Made by a program: the position numbers and the translations under genes
The notes under the pieces: model-generated
What the model was told of the DNA's origin: nothing
Databases searched by the model: none
The model's input: the letters and a program-made list of their open reading frames with translations, nothing else
From: Pseudomonadota bacterium
GTDB taxonomy: Bacteria > Pseudomonadota > Gammaproteobacteria > Steroidobacterales > Steroidobacteraceae
DNA: 64,000 nucleotides
NCBI GenBank assembly: GCA_018241505.1
Contig: JAFEDS010000009.1
Span: forward strand, 1 to 64,000
Direction: 5' to 3'
In this document: positions 10,385-22,184 of the stretch, one piece after another
How the letters are laid out: each line of letters opens with the position of its first letter
How positions within the stretch are numbered: the stretch's first letter is position 1

Positions 10385-10789
10385 ATGAGCCTGGCTTCAG
10401 AATTCAAAGAATTTGCAATGAAGGGCAGCGTCATCGACCTCGCGGTCGGTGTCGTGATCGGCGCCGCATTCGGCAAGATTGTCAGCTCACTCGTGGCCGA
10501 CGTGATCATGCCGCCGATCGGTCAGCTTATCGGCAATGTCAACTTCAGCGATCTCGCGCTGCATATCGGCACGGACCCGAAGGGCAAGGATGTATTGTTG
10601 AAGTACGGTGTCTTCATCCAGACCGTGTTTGAGTTCATCATTATTGCGTTCGTGCTGTTCATGGCCATCAAGGGCATCAACCGCCTGAAACGCCAGCCGC
10701 CGCCGACAGCTCCCGCCGTTCCCCCGCCACCGCCGCGCGAGGAAGTGCTGTTGGAAGAGATCCGCGACCTGCTGAAAAAGAAAGCCTGA
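10385..10789 (+). CDS. mscL: Large-conductance mechanosensitive channel
   Basis: MscL opens under membrane tension to release solutes during hypo-osmotic shock. The 134-residue protein has the amphipathic N-terminus [20 protein letters not shown], a second membrane helix ([19 protein letters not shown]) and the C-terminal bundle [14 protein letters not shown] after a Pro-rich linker. I chose the ATG at 10385, preceded by GGGGAG; the longer open frame upstream overlaps the rplQ terminator. Confidence 0.95.
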   Translation: MSLASEFKEFAMKGSVIDLAVGVVIGAAFGKIVSSLVADVIMPPIGQLIGNVNFSDLALHIGTDPKGKDVLLKYGVFIQTVFEFIIIAFVLFMAIKGINRLKRQPPPTAPAVPPPPPREEVLLEEIRDLLKKKA

Positions 10790-10823
10790 GCTCTTCCCGG
10801 CGCGCAGCGCCGCTACTCTGACG

Positions 10824-10843
10824 GGGTCGCGCCTACGCGACCC
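10824..10843. other. Hairpin at the mscL/pepQ convergence
   Basis: GGGTCGCG and CGCGACCC form an 8-bp perfect stem with a CCTA loop. It straddles the stop codon of pepQ and lies 34 bases after mscL. Neither strand has a clear T tract after it, so it is only a possible bidirectional terminator. Confidence 0.35.
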
Positions 10844-12209
10844 TGTTGAACCCTGGCCGCAGGCCATGAAAAGCGTCACGCGTGAGGTTTTCGCACCCGC
10901 CGGCGGTCACGGCGAGATTGTCCTCAATCCGGATACCGCCGAACGGGCGGAAAAAGTCCACCCGCGGCCAGTTGATGCGCGCGCCGCGCGCATCGCCCTT
11001 CGCCGCATTCAACAACTGCGCGTTGAAATAGATTCCCGGCTCCATGGTCACCACGAAGCCCTCCTGGAGCACTCGCGTGAGCCGCAGGTAGGGATGTCCA
11101 GGCGGCCGTGGAATATCGCCGCCCTCCGCGGATTGCATCAGTCCGCCGACATCGTGGACCTGAAGGCCCAGCAGGTGACCGAGGCCATGCGGCAGGAAGA
11201 CGCTCGAAACGCCGGTTGCCACCGCTTCCTCAGGACTGCATGAAGTTATATCGGCATCTCGTAAAACTGTTGCAGCCAGGTGATGAGCGCGCAGGTGGGC
11301 GTCGCGCCAGTCGACACCTGCGTGAATGCCCCCGCATAACGTTTGCTGCATGGCGTCCATGCTGCGGATCAGCGCTGCAAAGTCTGAGTCGCGATGGGAA
11401 TAGGTGCGTGTAATGTCGCTCGCGTAGCCGGCGAATTCCGCGCCGGCATCTATCAGCAGCGAGTGCCGCTGCGGTGGCGATTGTGTTTCCAACACCTGGT
11501 AGTGCAGGACCGCACCGCCCTCGTTGAGGGCAATGATCGGGTTGTAGGGTAACTCCTGTTCCCGCAGGCCACAGGCACGCAGGAACGCCAGCTCGATCTC
11601 AAACTCACTGGCGCCAGCCTGGAAGGCACGGGCCGCCGCCTCGTGGCCCAACGCGCCCAACCGGCTTGCCTCCCGCAGGCAGATCAGCTCGTAGGGTGTC
11701 TTCGTGGCGCGGACGAAATCGAGCCGGCGTTTCAATTCAGGCGAATTGACTGCAGTGACCCCCCAACTCGCCAGCTCGGGGAAGACATCGCCGACGTATG
11801 CCGTGGCGGCAGCCATCACCGGCAGCGCTTTGCGAGCCGCCTCGCGGTCAGCGACCGGGATGATGTCAAAATGACGGGTCCAGTATGCGTGTGGCAGTGC
11901 GGCGGGTTTGTGCCAATAGTCCGGCGGGCTGTGAAACAGCAGCAGCGGCCGCGAGCCCGGCACGAAGTAGATGAAACTGTCGGGGAGGTCGGAAAGGGGG
12001 ACCCACACCTTGAACGCCGCGTTCACCTGGAAGGCGTGCGGCTGATCGTCCTCGAAAATAGGCACGGGCGACCCGGAATGCACCAGCAGAGCACCGAAGC
12101 CGCTCGCCGCCAGCGCCTGTGCCGTGCGGTGGCAGATTGCCTCCAGGTGCGGACCGAAAGCTGAATCCAGCATGAATCGCAGCCCCGAGTTCGATCCAAC
12201 GTCCGACAT
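10833..12209 (-). CDS. pepQ: Xaa-Pro dipeptidase PepQ
   Basis: PepQ is a cytosolic dimetal peptidase that hydrolyses dipeptides with C-terminal proline. Throughout its length it resembles E. coli PepQ: LLVHSGSPVPIFEDDQPHAF, FKVWVPLSDLPDS, DYWHKPAALP, and the pita-bread catalytic domain with LLIDAGAEFAGYASDITRTY, FLPHGLGHLLGLQVHDVGG and VTMEPGIYF supplying the Asp, Asp, His, Glu and Glu ligands. The 458-residue form starts at 12209; an internal ATG at 12173 (MLDSAFGPHLEAI) is an alternative that fits the family length (about 443) better. Confidence 0.93.
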   Translation of the reverse strand: MSDVGSNSGLRFMLDSAFGPHLEAICHRTAQALAASGFGALLVHSGSPVPIFEDDQPHAFQVNAAFKVWVPLSDLPDSFIYFVPGSRPLLLFHSPPDYWHKPAALPHAYWTRHFDIIPVADREAARKALPVMAAATAYVGDVFPELASWGVTAVNSPELKRRLDFVRATKTPYELICLREASRLGALGHEAAARAFQAGASEFEIELAFLRACGLREQELPYNPIIALNEGGAVLHYQVLETQSPPQRHSLLIDAGAEFAGYASDITRTYSHRDSDFAALIRSMDAMQQTLCGGIHAGVDWRDAHLRAHHLAATVLRDADITSCSPEEAVATGVSSVFLPHGLGHLLGLQVHDVGGLMQSAEGGDIPRPPGHPYLRLTRVLQEGFVVTMEPGIYFNAQLLNAAKGDARGARINWPRVDFFRPFGGIRIEDNLAVTAGGCENLTRDAFHGLRPGFNRVA

Positions 12210-12400
12210 CTTCGGCCTCCTGTCAGTGCCTGGCCGGATTACGTGTAATGTCGTGGACGACAGACAAGTTACCCGGCTGTTTCAAAACGAGCCTGGACTC
12301 TATAGAATTTGCCGCCAGCGATCCGTAGGGATTCGCGGAACGACAAAACTCGTTCGAAGTGTTTTCATACCACTCTTGCTTCTCTTTGGGGTACCGATCG

Positions 12401-12646
12401 ATGAACACCAAACTCGCTCTTAGCGCACTCGTTGCGGCGCTGATGCTGACGGCCTGCGCGAAGCAGGAAGCCGCCAGCCCGGATTCAGCCGCGACTCCTC
12501 CGGCCGCCACGACGGAAGCCGCTCCGGCTGCTCCTGCTGCTGACGCTCCGGCCGCTCCGGCCGCCGATGCGCCTGCCGCTGCTCCGGCTGACGGCACCGC
12601 TGCTCCGCCTCCGGCCGACGCTCCCGCCGCGCCGCCGAAGCAGTAA
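12401..12646 (+). CDS. Small Ala/Pro-repeat lipoprotein
   Basis: The 81-residue product starts with a lipoprotein signal: residues 1-18 are a short hydrophobic leader ending LMLTAC, with the lipidated Cys at position 19. The mature part is almost entirely Ala, Pro, Asp and Gly with imperfect APAADAPA repeats, and contains no aromatic residue, so it is probably an unstructured surface or periplasmic tether. I do not recognise a family. It is a stand-alone unit between divergent pepQ and a strong terminator. Confidence 0.75.
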   Translation: MNTKLALSALVAALMLTACAKQEAASPDSAATPPAATTEAAPAAPAADAPAAPAADAPAAAPADGTAAPPPADAPAAPPKQ

Positions 12647-12689
12647 GTAGTTCTCGAACCGAGAATTACTGAAAGAGAGCGAATAGCTC

Positions 12690-12738
12690 AGACGGCCCGG
12701 ACGGATCGCGCAGGCGAGCTGTCCGGGCCGTGTCTTTT
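12690..12738 (+). terminator. Terminator after the small lipoprotein gene
   Basis: ACGGCCCGGAC and GTCCGGGCCGT form an 11-bp perfect stem with an 18-base loop, followed closely by GTCTTTTT. It lies 45 bases after the lipoprotein stop and just before the acetyltransferase start, so it may act as terminator for the former. Confidence 0.75.
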
Positions 12739-12743
12739 TCAGC

Positions 12744-13283
12744 ATGCCCTTTCCTCGAGAGACCGTGACTGTCAGTGTCCGCGATGCTCGTTCTTCCAGG
12801 AGCGACCGGCTCTGGATCGGCAGTATCTACCGCGAATACCTGGATGACCTCGCGCCGGTGAGCAGCACGGGCATATTCCCGGTGCTGGGCGAAGTGGGTC
12901 ATCGGGAGCCCGATCAGATCGCCCGTTGGTTCGGTGACCGCAATGCCTTTCCGCTGGTGATTCTCAAGGCGGCCGAGCCGGTGGGATTCGCGATGGTGGC
13001 GCGCAGCCAGGCGCCTCCGGGACCCCCCGCTGTTGAATACCGCATGGCCGAGTTTTTCATTGCCCGCCCCAGCCGGCGTCTCGGCGTGGGCAGGACGGCC
13101 GTCAACCTGATTCTCAATCGCTTCGCGGGCCGGTGGGAAATCACCGAGTACCTGCGCAACCCGGGCGCTGTCAGTTTCTGGAGGCGGGTGGTTTCAGGCT
13201 ACACGCGCGGCATCTACCAGGAGCGTGTCATCAACGGCGAAGTGCGCCAGGTTTTTGATTCACGGGTCGAGCGTTCGCGTTGA
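12744..13283 (+). CDS. GNAT-family N-acetyltransferase
   Basis: The 179-residue protein looks like a GCN5-related N-acetyltransferase: a beta-strand block (FPLVILKAAEPVGFAMVARS), a strand ending AEFFIARPSRRLGVGRTAVN that corresponds to the acetyl-CoA binding turn (R-x-x-G-x-G/A-like, RRLGVGR), and a final ITEYLRNPGAVSFWRRVV motif typical of the family. The substrate cannot be told from sequence. Its 3' end overlaps the convergent Cys-rich protein gene by about 50 bases. Confidence 0.8.
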   Translation: MPFPRETVTVSVRDARSSRSDRLWIGSIYREYLDDLAPVSSTGIFPVLGEVGHREPDQIARWFGDRNAFPLVILKAAEPVGFAMVARSQAPPGPPAVEYRMAEFFIARPSRRLGVGRTAVNLILNRFAGRWEITEYLRNPGAVSFWRRVVSGYTRGIYQERVINGEVRQVFDSRVERSR

Positions 13284-13479
13284 CCGAACCTTGACAGGCT
13301 CCGCAGCCGCTGCCGCCTGACAGTCTAGCCAGTGTCCTGCGGCGCACGTGCGCAATCCCCGGAATCCATGCAAGCGTGTCGAGCGTTTTCAATCTCAAAC
13401 GAACCGACATCAACCGCCATGCGCTGAACACTGCGCAAAAGGCGACGATCAGTCCCACCAGGAGGGTCTCGGCGCTCAC
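13231..13479 (-). CDS. Small Cys-containing membrane protein next to FeoB (DUF6587-like)
   Basis: The 82-residue product starts at a GTG one base after the feoB stop. Residues 5-25 form one membrane helix (LLVGLIVAFCAVFSAWRLM), followed by a basic segment and a GGSGCGACQG motif. Small proteins with one helix and a Cys-rich tail are common after feoB in proteobacteria; a match to DUF6587 is from memory and unchecked. A role in ferrous iron uptake is inferred from position only. The last 14 residues are antisense to the acetyltransferase gene. Confidence 0.65.
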   Translation of the reverse strand: MSAETLLVGLIVAFCAVFSAWRLMSVRLRLKTLDTLAWIPGIAHVRRRTLARLSGGSGCGACQGSVNANARPVNQKPGALRR

Positions 13480-13480
13480 G

Positions 13481-15424
13481 TCAGCCTGCCCCGAGGTGAA
13501 CCGCGACGTGATAGGTGATGAACGAAGCTGCGTAGGCCATCGCGAACAGGTAGCCCGCCATCAGCAGCGGATAGCGCCACGAGTTTGTCTCACGCCTTAC
13601 CACTGACAGCGTGGACAGACACTGCGGGGCAAACACGTACCAGGCGATCAGCGAAAGCCCGGTCGCGATCGACCAGCCGCTTGCGATCACAGGTGACAGT
13701 GCGCCCTCGAGGTCGCCATTCGTCCCGGACATCGAGTACACGGTTCCGAGCGCGCTCACGGCAACTTCTCGCGCCGCGAGCCCAGGTACCAGTGCCACGG
13801 AAATCTGCCAGTTGAATCCCAACGGGGCGAAAATAACTTCCAGGCCGCGGCCGATCAGGCCGGCGATGCTGTATTGAATGGCCGGTCCGGTGGCCCCGGC
13901 AGGCGGTGCCGGAAAGCTCGCCAGAAACCACAACACGACCATCAATGACAGAATGATGGTGCCCACCCGGCCGAGGAAGATCCGAATCCGCTCCCACAGT
14001 CCGAGCGCGAGATTGCGCAGCACCGGCAGCCGGTATTCCGGCAGCTCCAGCAGCAGGGGCTGATACCCGCTGCGCATGATGGTCTTTTTCAGCACGAACG
14101 CGACTGCCATCGCGCCGAAGACCCCAACGCAATACAGGGCGAAGAGCACCAACCCGCGCAGGTTGAAGAGACCCACGGCACGGTCGGGAATGAATGCGCC
14201 AATCAACAATGCATACACGGGCAGCCGCGCGGAGCACGTCATCAGCGGCGCGATCATGATTGTTGCCAGCCGGTCGCGCGCGGAAGGGATCGTGCGCGTG
14301 GCCATGATCCCAGGAATCGCGCATGCGAAGCTGGACAGCAGCGGGATGAAGGCGCGGCCGGAGAGGCCCACCTTGCCCATCAACCTGTCGAGCATGTAGG
14401 CGGCCCGCGGCAGATATCCGGAATCCTCCAATGCCAGAATGAACGCAAACAGGATCAGGATCTGTGGCAGGAACACGAGCACACTGCTCGTTCCGGCCAG
14501 CACGCCACTCATGATCAGGCCGCGCAACGGACCTTCGTGCATGTGACTTCCGACCCAGTCACTCAGCGCGGCCACACCGGCCTGAATCAGGTCCATCGGG
14601 ACCTTCGCCCAACTGAACACCGCCTGGAACATCAGAAACAGGACAATGGCCAACAACAGCGGTCCGGAGATCGGGTTTAGGACGATGGCATCCAACCGGG
14701 TGAGCATCGCGAGTCGTGCGGGCACCCGATACCCGATGGTGTCGAGGATTCGACGTACCTCGCGTTGGGTAGCCTCAATGTCAGCAACAGAGGTGGTTGA
14801 CGGTGGGGTGATGACGGGTCCCACGGGCTTGGAGAAGTCGTGGCCGTCGATTGCCTCGAGTAACTCTCGCTCGCCGCCCGCTCGGATCGCCACGGTTTCA
14901 ACGACGGGAATTCCGAGCGCCTTCTCCAAGGCTGCCCGGTCGATCCGGTAGCCGCGCTGCTGGGCCACATCGCTCATGTTCAGCGCGACCAGCATCGGTC
15001 GGCCGATTCGCTTCAGATCGAGGACGAGGCGGAGATTCAGCCGCAGGTTTGTGGCATCGACGACACAGACCAGCAGGTCCGGAGGGGGCTCCGAAGAGTG
15101 CCGGCCGAGGACGACGTCGCGTGCAATCGCCTCGTCCAGGCTCGCAGGTTCGAGACTATAGGCTCCTGGGAGGTCGACCAGGCGGTAGGTGCGGCCTGAG
15201 CGCGGGCCGGCGAAACGCCCCTCCTTGCGCTCTACAGTGACTCCTGGGTAATTGGCGACCTTTTGCCGGCTGCCGGTCAGGCGGTTGAACAGAGCCGTTT
15301 TGCCGCAGTTCGGCACCCCGATGAGGGACAGCGTGGGGGCGGTGGCCGGTGCGATCGTCTGCGCCCTGGCCTGGGCCACTGAGGCGTTCACAAGGTCTTC
15401 CCGGGACGGGAAATCTCCACCCAA
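13481..15424 (-). CDS. feoB: Ferrous iron transporter FeoB
   Basis: FeoB is the inner-membrane Fe(II) permease. Its N-terminal G-protein domain has the P-loop GVPNCGKT (residues 36-43), DLPG (84-87) and the NMSD G4 motif. After that come the membrane domain with gate-type repeats, including SSFACAIPGIMATRTI and the second FNWQISVALVPGLAAREV region. At 647 residues it is shorter than the 773-residue E. coli protein but in the range of other proteobacteria. It overlaps the end of feoA by 37 bases, so the true start may lie slightly downstream. Confidence 0.95.
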   Translation of the reverse strand: MGGDFPSREDLVNASVAQARAQTIAPATAPTLSLIGVPNCGKTALFNRLTGSRQKVANYPGVTVERKEGRFAGPRSGRTYRLVDLPGAYSLEPASLDEAIARDVVLGRHSSEPPPDLLVCVVDATNLRLNLRLVLDLKRIGRPMLVALNMSDVAQQRGYRIDRAALEKALGIPVVETVAIRAGGERELLEAIDGHDFSKPVGPVITPPSTTSVADIEATQREVRRILDTIGYRVPARLAMLTRLDAIVLNPISGPLLLAIVLFLMFQAVFSWAKVPMDLIQAGVAALSDWVGSHMHEGPLRGLIMSGVLAGTSSVLVFLPQILILFAFILALEDSGYLPRAAYMLDRLMGKVGLSGRAFIPLLSSFACAIPGIMATRTIPSARDRLATIMIAPLMTCSARLPVYALLIGAFIPDRAVGLFNLRGLVLFALYCVGVFGAMAVAFVLKKTIMRSGYQPLLLELPEYRLPVLRNLALGLWERIRIFLGRVGTIILSLMVVLWFLASFPAPPAGATGPAIQYSIAGLIGRGLEVIFAPLGFNWQISVALVPGLAAREVAVSALGTVYSMSGTNGDLEGALSPVIASGWSIATGLSLIAWYVFAPQCLSTLSVVRRETNSWRYPLLMAGYLFAMAYAASFITYHVAVHLGAG

Positions 15425-15693
15425 ATCCTTTGCACTTCGCAGCGCCGCAAGGCCAAGGTCGTATTGCCGACGCGGACCACAAAGGGATCCCGGCCCGGTC
15501 GGGTTTCGGCAATGATTTCGATCTGCTCCCCGGTGCAGAAGCCGAGCTCGAGCAGGCGGCGATCCAGCGAGGTCAGCTCCCGCTCATGGGAGCCGACACC
15601 GACAATCACCCCCGTGGCACCGGGTGACAGGGCACTCAAGCTGATGTAACCGGGGTCCAGCGCGACTCCGCCCGGTGCGGCGACTGCGTCCAT
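15388..15693 (-). CDS. feoA: FeoA-family iron transport accessory protein
   Basis: FeoA is a small SH3-like cytosolic protein required for FeoB function. The recognisable core runs from LSALSPGATGVIVGV, through LLELGFCTGEQIEII, to VRVGNTTLALRRCEVQRIWV. I chose the ATG at 15693, giving 101 residues; a longer frame reaches 15759 but would read through the promoter and Fur-like site. Only seven bases separate the -10 box from this ATG, so the transcript could be leaderless. Confidence 0.9.
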   Translation of the reverse strand: MDAVAAPGGVALDPGYISLSALSPGATGVIVGVGSHERELTSLDRRLLELGFCTGEQIEIIAETRPGRDPFVVRVGNTTLALRRCEVQRIWVEISRPGKTL

Positions 15694-15700
15694 GGGGCTC

Positions 15701-15728
15701 AGTATATGAGAACAGTTCGCATTTGCAA
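15701..15728 (-). promoter_or_regulatory. feoAB promoter with overlapping Fur-box-like palindrome
   Basis: On the minus strand a -35 TTGCAA (15728-15723), a 16-base spacer and a -10 TATACT (15706-15701) precede feoA. The spacer holds the palindrome ATGCGAA-CTG-TTCTCAT (15706-15722), whose arms match at six of seven positions and resemble the AATGAGAA-type Fur half-sites of Xanthomonas and Pseudomonas. Its placement would let Fe-Fur block RNA polymerase. Confidence 0.65.
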
Positions 15729-15795
15729 CGAAGCTGTCACAAGAAGCGCCGCCGGTCACGATTGAGGCGTTCCGAGGCGCCCCGGCCTCCCGCGG

Positions 15796-18651
<2,856 letters not shown>

Positions 18652-18701
18652 CAGGGTCTTTTTTCCCTAAAAACCATCGAGTGTACGCCCTGCGAGTCCT
18701 C

Positions 18702-18707
18702 TAGAAT
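18702..18707 (+). promoter_or_regulatory. Possible ssb -10 box
   Basis: TAGAAT lies 26 bases before the ssb ATG in the uvrA-ssb gap. The base stretch 17 upstream (GAGTGT) is a poor -35, so this is only a weak promoter candidate. Confidence 0.3.
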
Positions 18708-18733
18708 GCCGGTATTCACATTGAGGACTGTCT

Positions 18734-19288
18734 ATGGCGCGCGGAATCAACAAAGTCATCCTGGTCGGTAATCTCGGGGCGGACCCCGAGACCCGCGCCA
18801 TGCCCTCCGGTACGACGGTCGCCAACCTGCGCATTGCCACCAGCGAGAGCTGGCGGGACAAGCAAAGTGGCGAGCAGCAGGAGCGGACGGAATGGCACCG
18901 CGTCGTGCTCTTCGGGCGGCTGGGCGAAATCGCCGCCGAGTACCTGAAGAAAGGCTCGCAGGTCTACATTGAGGGCAGCCTGCGAACTCGCAAGTGGCAG
19001 GACAAGCAGGGCCAGGAACGCTTCTCCACCGAAATCGTCGGCAATGAAATGCAGATGCTCGGCGGACGCGGTGGCGGCGGCGGTGGCGGCGGTGGAATGG
19101 GCGGCGGCGGTGGGGACTTCGAGCGCAGCTCGGGCGGTGGCTCGGGCGGTGGCCGTGGGGGCTCAGGCGGTCGTTCCGGCGGCGGTGGGGGCGGTGATCC
19201 GTATGCCGATGAGTACTCCCAGTCCAGCGGCCAGTCGGGCGGCGGCGGTGGCAAGGCCGAGGATTTCGACGACGACATCCCCTTCTAG
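18734..19288 (+). CDS. ssb: Single-stranded DNA-binding protein
   Basis: SSB protects single-stranded DNA and recruits repair and replication proteins through its acidic tip. The N-terminal OB fold ([55 protein letters not shown]) is standard. Residues about 105-170 are an unusually long Gly/Ser linker, and the C-terminus is the conserved DDDIPF. Length is 184 residues. It is divergent from uvrA. Confidence 0.97.
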   Translation: MARGINKVILVGNLGADPETRAMPSGTTVANLRIATSESWRDKQSGEQQERTEWHRVVLFGRLGEIAAEYLKKGSQVYIEGSLRTRKWQDKQGQERFSTEIVGNEMQMLGGRGGGGGGGGGMGGGGGDFERSSGGGSGGGRGGSGGRSGGGGGGDPYADEYSQSSGQSGGGGGKAEDFDDDIPF

Positions 19289-19441
19289 CGCCGCGCCGCG
19301 TGGCCCGGCGCAATATGTCCATAGATCATAACTCATTGATGTAGAAAGGATTCATCCGAAAGTGACGCAGTGCGGGCGCGAAGTCTTCGCGCCCTGGGGC
19401 CTGAAGCTTTAGAATTTGCGGCTTCCCTTGTTGCCCCACGT

Positions 19442-20767
19442 ATGGTCCGTCGTTACTTCATTAAGACTTTTGGCTGCCAGATGAATGAGTACGATTCTGC
19501 TCGTATGGCAGACGTGCTCCATGCCGGCGGCGACCTTTCGGCTACGGACAACCCTGCGGAGGCCGACGTGTTGCTGATGAACACGTGCTCAGTGCGCGAG
19601 AAAGCGCAGGAGAAGGTCTTCTCCCTGCTGGGTGAATGGCGCAAGTTGAAGGCGGAACGGCCCCACGTCGTGATTGGCGTGGGCGGCTGTGTCGCGAGCC
19701 AGGAAGGGGATGCGATCACGAAGCGGGCGCCGTTTGTGGACCTCGTTTTCGGACCTCAGACTCTGCACCGTCTGCCTGAGATGATTGCGGAGCTGCGCCG
19801 CACCGGTCGCTCCCAGGTCGATGTCAGCTTTCCGGAAATCGAAAAGTTCGATCATCTGCCGGCGCCGCGGGCGGAAGGGGCCACGGCATTTGTTTCAATC
19901 ATGGAAGGCTGCAGCAAGTACTGCAGCTTCTGCATCGTGCCCTACACGCGTGGCGATGAAGTCAGCCGGCCCTTCGACTCTGTGTTGGAAGAAGTGCGGC
20001 AGCTTGCAGCTCAGGGAGTGCGCGAGGTCACGCTTCTCGGACAGAATGTCAACGCCTATGCCGGTGCCATGTCCGATGGCGCCCTGGTGGATCTCGCAAC
20101 GCTCATCCATCATGTTGCCGCGATTCCCGGCGTCGAGCGCATCCGCTTCACCACCTCGCACCCGGTTGAATTTACCGACAGCCTGATTGAAGCGTATGCG
20201 AACGTTCCGCAGTTGGCCAATCACCTGCACTTGCCGGTGCAGAGCGGCTCCGACCGCATTCTCTCCCTGATGAAGCGCGGTTACACGGCCCTTGAATTCA
20301 AAGAGAAAGTCCGCAAATTACGGCAGGTGCGACCGGACATCAGTGTGACGTCCGATTTCATCATCGGTTTCCCGGGCGAGAGTGAGCGTGATTTCAATGC
20401 CACGCTCGCACTCGTGCGCGACATGGACCTGGATCAGTCGTTCAGCTTCCTCTACAGCCGACGTCCCGGTACACCCGCGGCGTCATTGCCTGATGAAGTT
20501 GAATCCGAGATCAAACAGGAACGCTTGAGCCGGCTGCAGGCGCAGCTCGAACGCCAAGCCAGTGCGATCAGTGAAAGGATGGTCGGCACTGTGCAACGCG
20601 TCCTCGTCGAGCGCACTGCCCGCAAAAACGCGCACGAGCTCGCCGGGAGAACCGAAAACAACCGCTGGGTCAATTTTGCCGGCCCTACCCATTTGATCAA
20701 TCAGTTCGTGGACGTGGTGATCACGGAGCTCCGTGCGCACACTCTGCGCGGCAGGCTGCTCTCCTGA
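19442..20767 (+). CDS. miaB: tRNA-2-methylthio-N6-isopentenyladenosine synthase MiaB
   Basis: MiaB is a radical-SAM enzyme that methylthiolates position 37 of tRNAs already carrying i6A. From the ATG at 19442 the protein has 441 residues. Cys12, Cys49 and Cys83 of the UPF0004 domain bind one [4Fe-4S] cluster, and Cys157, Cys161 and Cys164 (CSKYCSFC) the radical-SAM cluster. The C-terminal TRAM segment ends the protein. The start was chosen by family N-terminus ([17 protein letters not shown]); the frame is open further upstream. It begins the miaB-phoH-ybeY-corC-lnt cluster. Confidence 0.96.
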   Translation: MVRRYFIKTFGCQMNEYDSARMADVLHAGGDLSATDNPAEADVLLMNTCSVREKAQEKVFSLLGEWRKLKAERPHVVIGVGGCVASQEGDAITKRAPFVDLVFGPQTLHRLPEMIAELRRTGRSQVDVSFPEIEKFDHLPAPRAEGATAFVSIMEGCSKYCSFCIVPYTRGDEVSRPFDSVLEEVRQLAAQGVREVTLLGQNVNAYAGAMSDGALVDLATLIHHVAAIPGVERIRFTTSHPVEFTDSLIEAYANVPQLANHLHLPVQSGSDRILSLMKRGYTALEFKEKVRKLRQVRPDISVTSDFIIGFPGESERDFNATLALVRDMDLDQSFSFLYSRRPGTPAASLPDEVESEIKQERLSRLQAQLERQASAISERMVGTVQRVLVERTARKNAHELAGRTENNRWVNFAGPTHLINQFVDVVITELRAHTLRGRLLS

Positions 20768-20814
20768 AAACTCCATCCGTCTCTCCAGCCGTTGAGCCCT
20801 ACAGGGAGTTCGAG

Positions 20815-21735
20815 TTGGAACCCGCCGACAACGCGCGCCTGGCCAATGTATGCGGCCCGCTGGATGAAAACCTGCGCCTGTTGGAATCCCGGCTGGGCGT
20901 CCAGATCCGCCGCCGCGGCGCCGGGTTTCGCGTGACCGGTGCGCAGGCGGAGAGCGCCGAAGATATTGTGCGCGAGTTGTTTGATCTGGCAAAAGACGAG
21001 GAGATCACCCCGGAGCGGGTTCACCTGACCCTGCAGGAGCGCGAGTCCGGCCAGGTGGTCGGCGATCCTCACCAACCTGACAACGCGGTCCGGGTTCCGC
21101 GCGGCGCCTTGCGCGCGCGGGGCACACACCAGCGCGAGTATCTCGCGCACATCCGCAAGCAGGATCTGACTTTCGGCATCGGCCCGGCCGGCACCGGCAA
21201 GACCTACCTTGCGGTGGCCTGTGCAGTCGAGGCGCTCACTCAGGATCGCGTGCGGCGGATCGTATTGGTGCGCCCCGCTGTTGAAGCGGGCGAGCGGTTG
21301 GGATTCTTGCCGGGCGATCTCACGCAGAAAGTGGATCCGTACCTGCGTCCCATGTACGACGCCCTGTATGAAATGATGGGCTTCGATCGCGTGGCGCGCT
21401 TCATTGAGCGCAATGTGATCGAGGTGGCGCCGCTCGCCTTCATGCGCGGCCGCTCGCTCAACGAGTCCTTCATCATTCTCGATGAGGCGCAGAACACGAC
21501 TCCCGAGCAGATGAAGATGTTCCTGACCCGCATCGGCTTCGGCTCGAAGGCGGTGGTGACCGGCGATGTCACCCAAACCGACCTGCCCGCGGGCAAACAA
21601 TCGGGGCTCGCCCAGGTCATCGACATTCTTCACGGTGTCGACGGTGTTGCATTCACGTTCTTCGATGCACACGATGTCGTGCGACATCCGCTGGTACAAC
21701 GCATCGTTCGTGCCTACGAGGCCCGCGACAAATGA
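20815..21735 (+). CDS. ybeZ: PhoH-like ATPase (YbeZ)
   Basis: YbeZ is a PhoH-family NTPase that works with YbeY in RNA metabolism. Walker A GPAGTGKT is at residues 123-130 and Walker B is the SFIILDEAQN segment. The start is uncertain: no ATG lies between the miaB stop and the conserved FELEPADN segment. I give the TTG at 20815, but in-frame codons upstream (encoding EPYREFE) fit the family, and a CTG at 20764 overlapping the miaB stop could be the true start. Confidence 0.93.
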   Translation: MEPADNARLANVCGPLDENLRLLESRLGVQIRRRGAGFRVTGAQAESAEDIVRELFDLAKDEEITPERVHLTLQERESGQVVGDPHQPDNAVRVPRGALRARGTHQREYLAHIRKQDLTFGIGPAGTGKTYLAVACAVEALTQDRVRRIVLVRPAVEAGERLGFLPGDLTQKVDPYLRPMYDALYEMMGFDRVARFIERNVIEVAPLAFMRGRSLNESFIILDEAQNTTPEQMKMFLTRIGFGSKAVVTGDVTQTDLPAGKQSGLAQVIDILHGVDGVAFTFFDAHDVVRHPLVQRIVRAYEARDK

Positions 21736-22184
21736 CTTTGTCCGTGGAGGTGCAGCGAACGGTCAGGCAGTGGGCTCCCACCCGTGCTGACATTGCAACC
21801 TGGGCCGGCACGGCGTTGGGTCGGAAGGCGGCCGGTCGCGAGCTGGGTGTCCGGGTGGTCGGGCCTGCCGAAAGCCGGCGCCTCAACGCCCGGTATCGGG
21901 GCAGGGACAAGCCCACCAATGTGTTGTCATTTCCGGCGGCCGTGCTGCCCGTCGGTCCCGAGCATCCTCTGGGCGATCTCGTGATCTGTCCGATGGTGCT
22001 GCGAACAGAAGCCCGGGAGCAGCGCAAAACCCTGCGTGCCCACTGGGCGCACCTGGTGGTGCATGGGACCCTGCACCTGGTCGGGTATGATCACGAGGAT
22101 CCCGCTGACGCGGATCGAATGGAGCGTCGTGAGATTGCTGTACTGCGCCGTCTCGGCTTCCCGAACCCGTACCGGAGCTCATGA
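21732..22184 (+). CDS. ybeY: Endoribonuclease YbeY
   Basis: YbeY is a zinc-dependent endoribonuclease needed for 16S rRNA 3'-end maturation and ribosome quality control. The 150-residue protein has the metal-binding signature HGTLHLVGYDH followed by DADRME. It overlaps ybeZ (ATGA) and corC (four bases), consistent with one operon. Confidence 0.96.
   Translation: MTLSVEVQRTVRQWAPTRADIATWAGTALGRKAAGRELGVRVVGPAESRRLNARYRGRDKPTNVLSFPAAVLPVGPEHPLGDLVICPMVLRTEAREQRKTLRAHWAHLVVHGTLHLVGYDHEDPADADRMERREIAVLRRLGFPNPYRSS

Noticed and set aside
18652-18733. LexA (SOS) operator between uvrA and ssb
   Set aside because: No CTGT-N8-ACAG or related palindrome is visible in the 82-base gap.
20701-21699. Long open frame antisense to the PhoH-like gene (332 codons)
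   Set aside because: It mirrors the codon structure of a gene with clear Walker motifs, is His/Arg-rich and has no recognisable domain.
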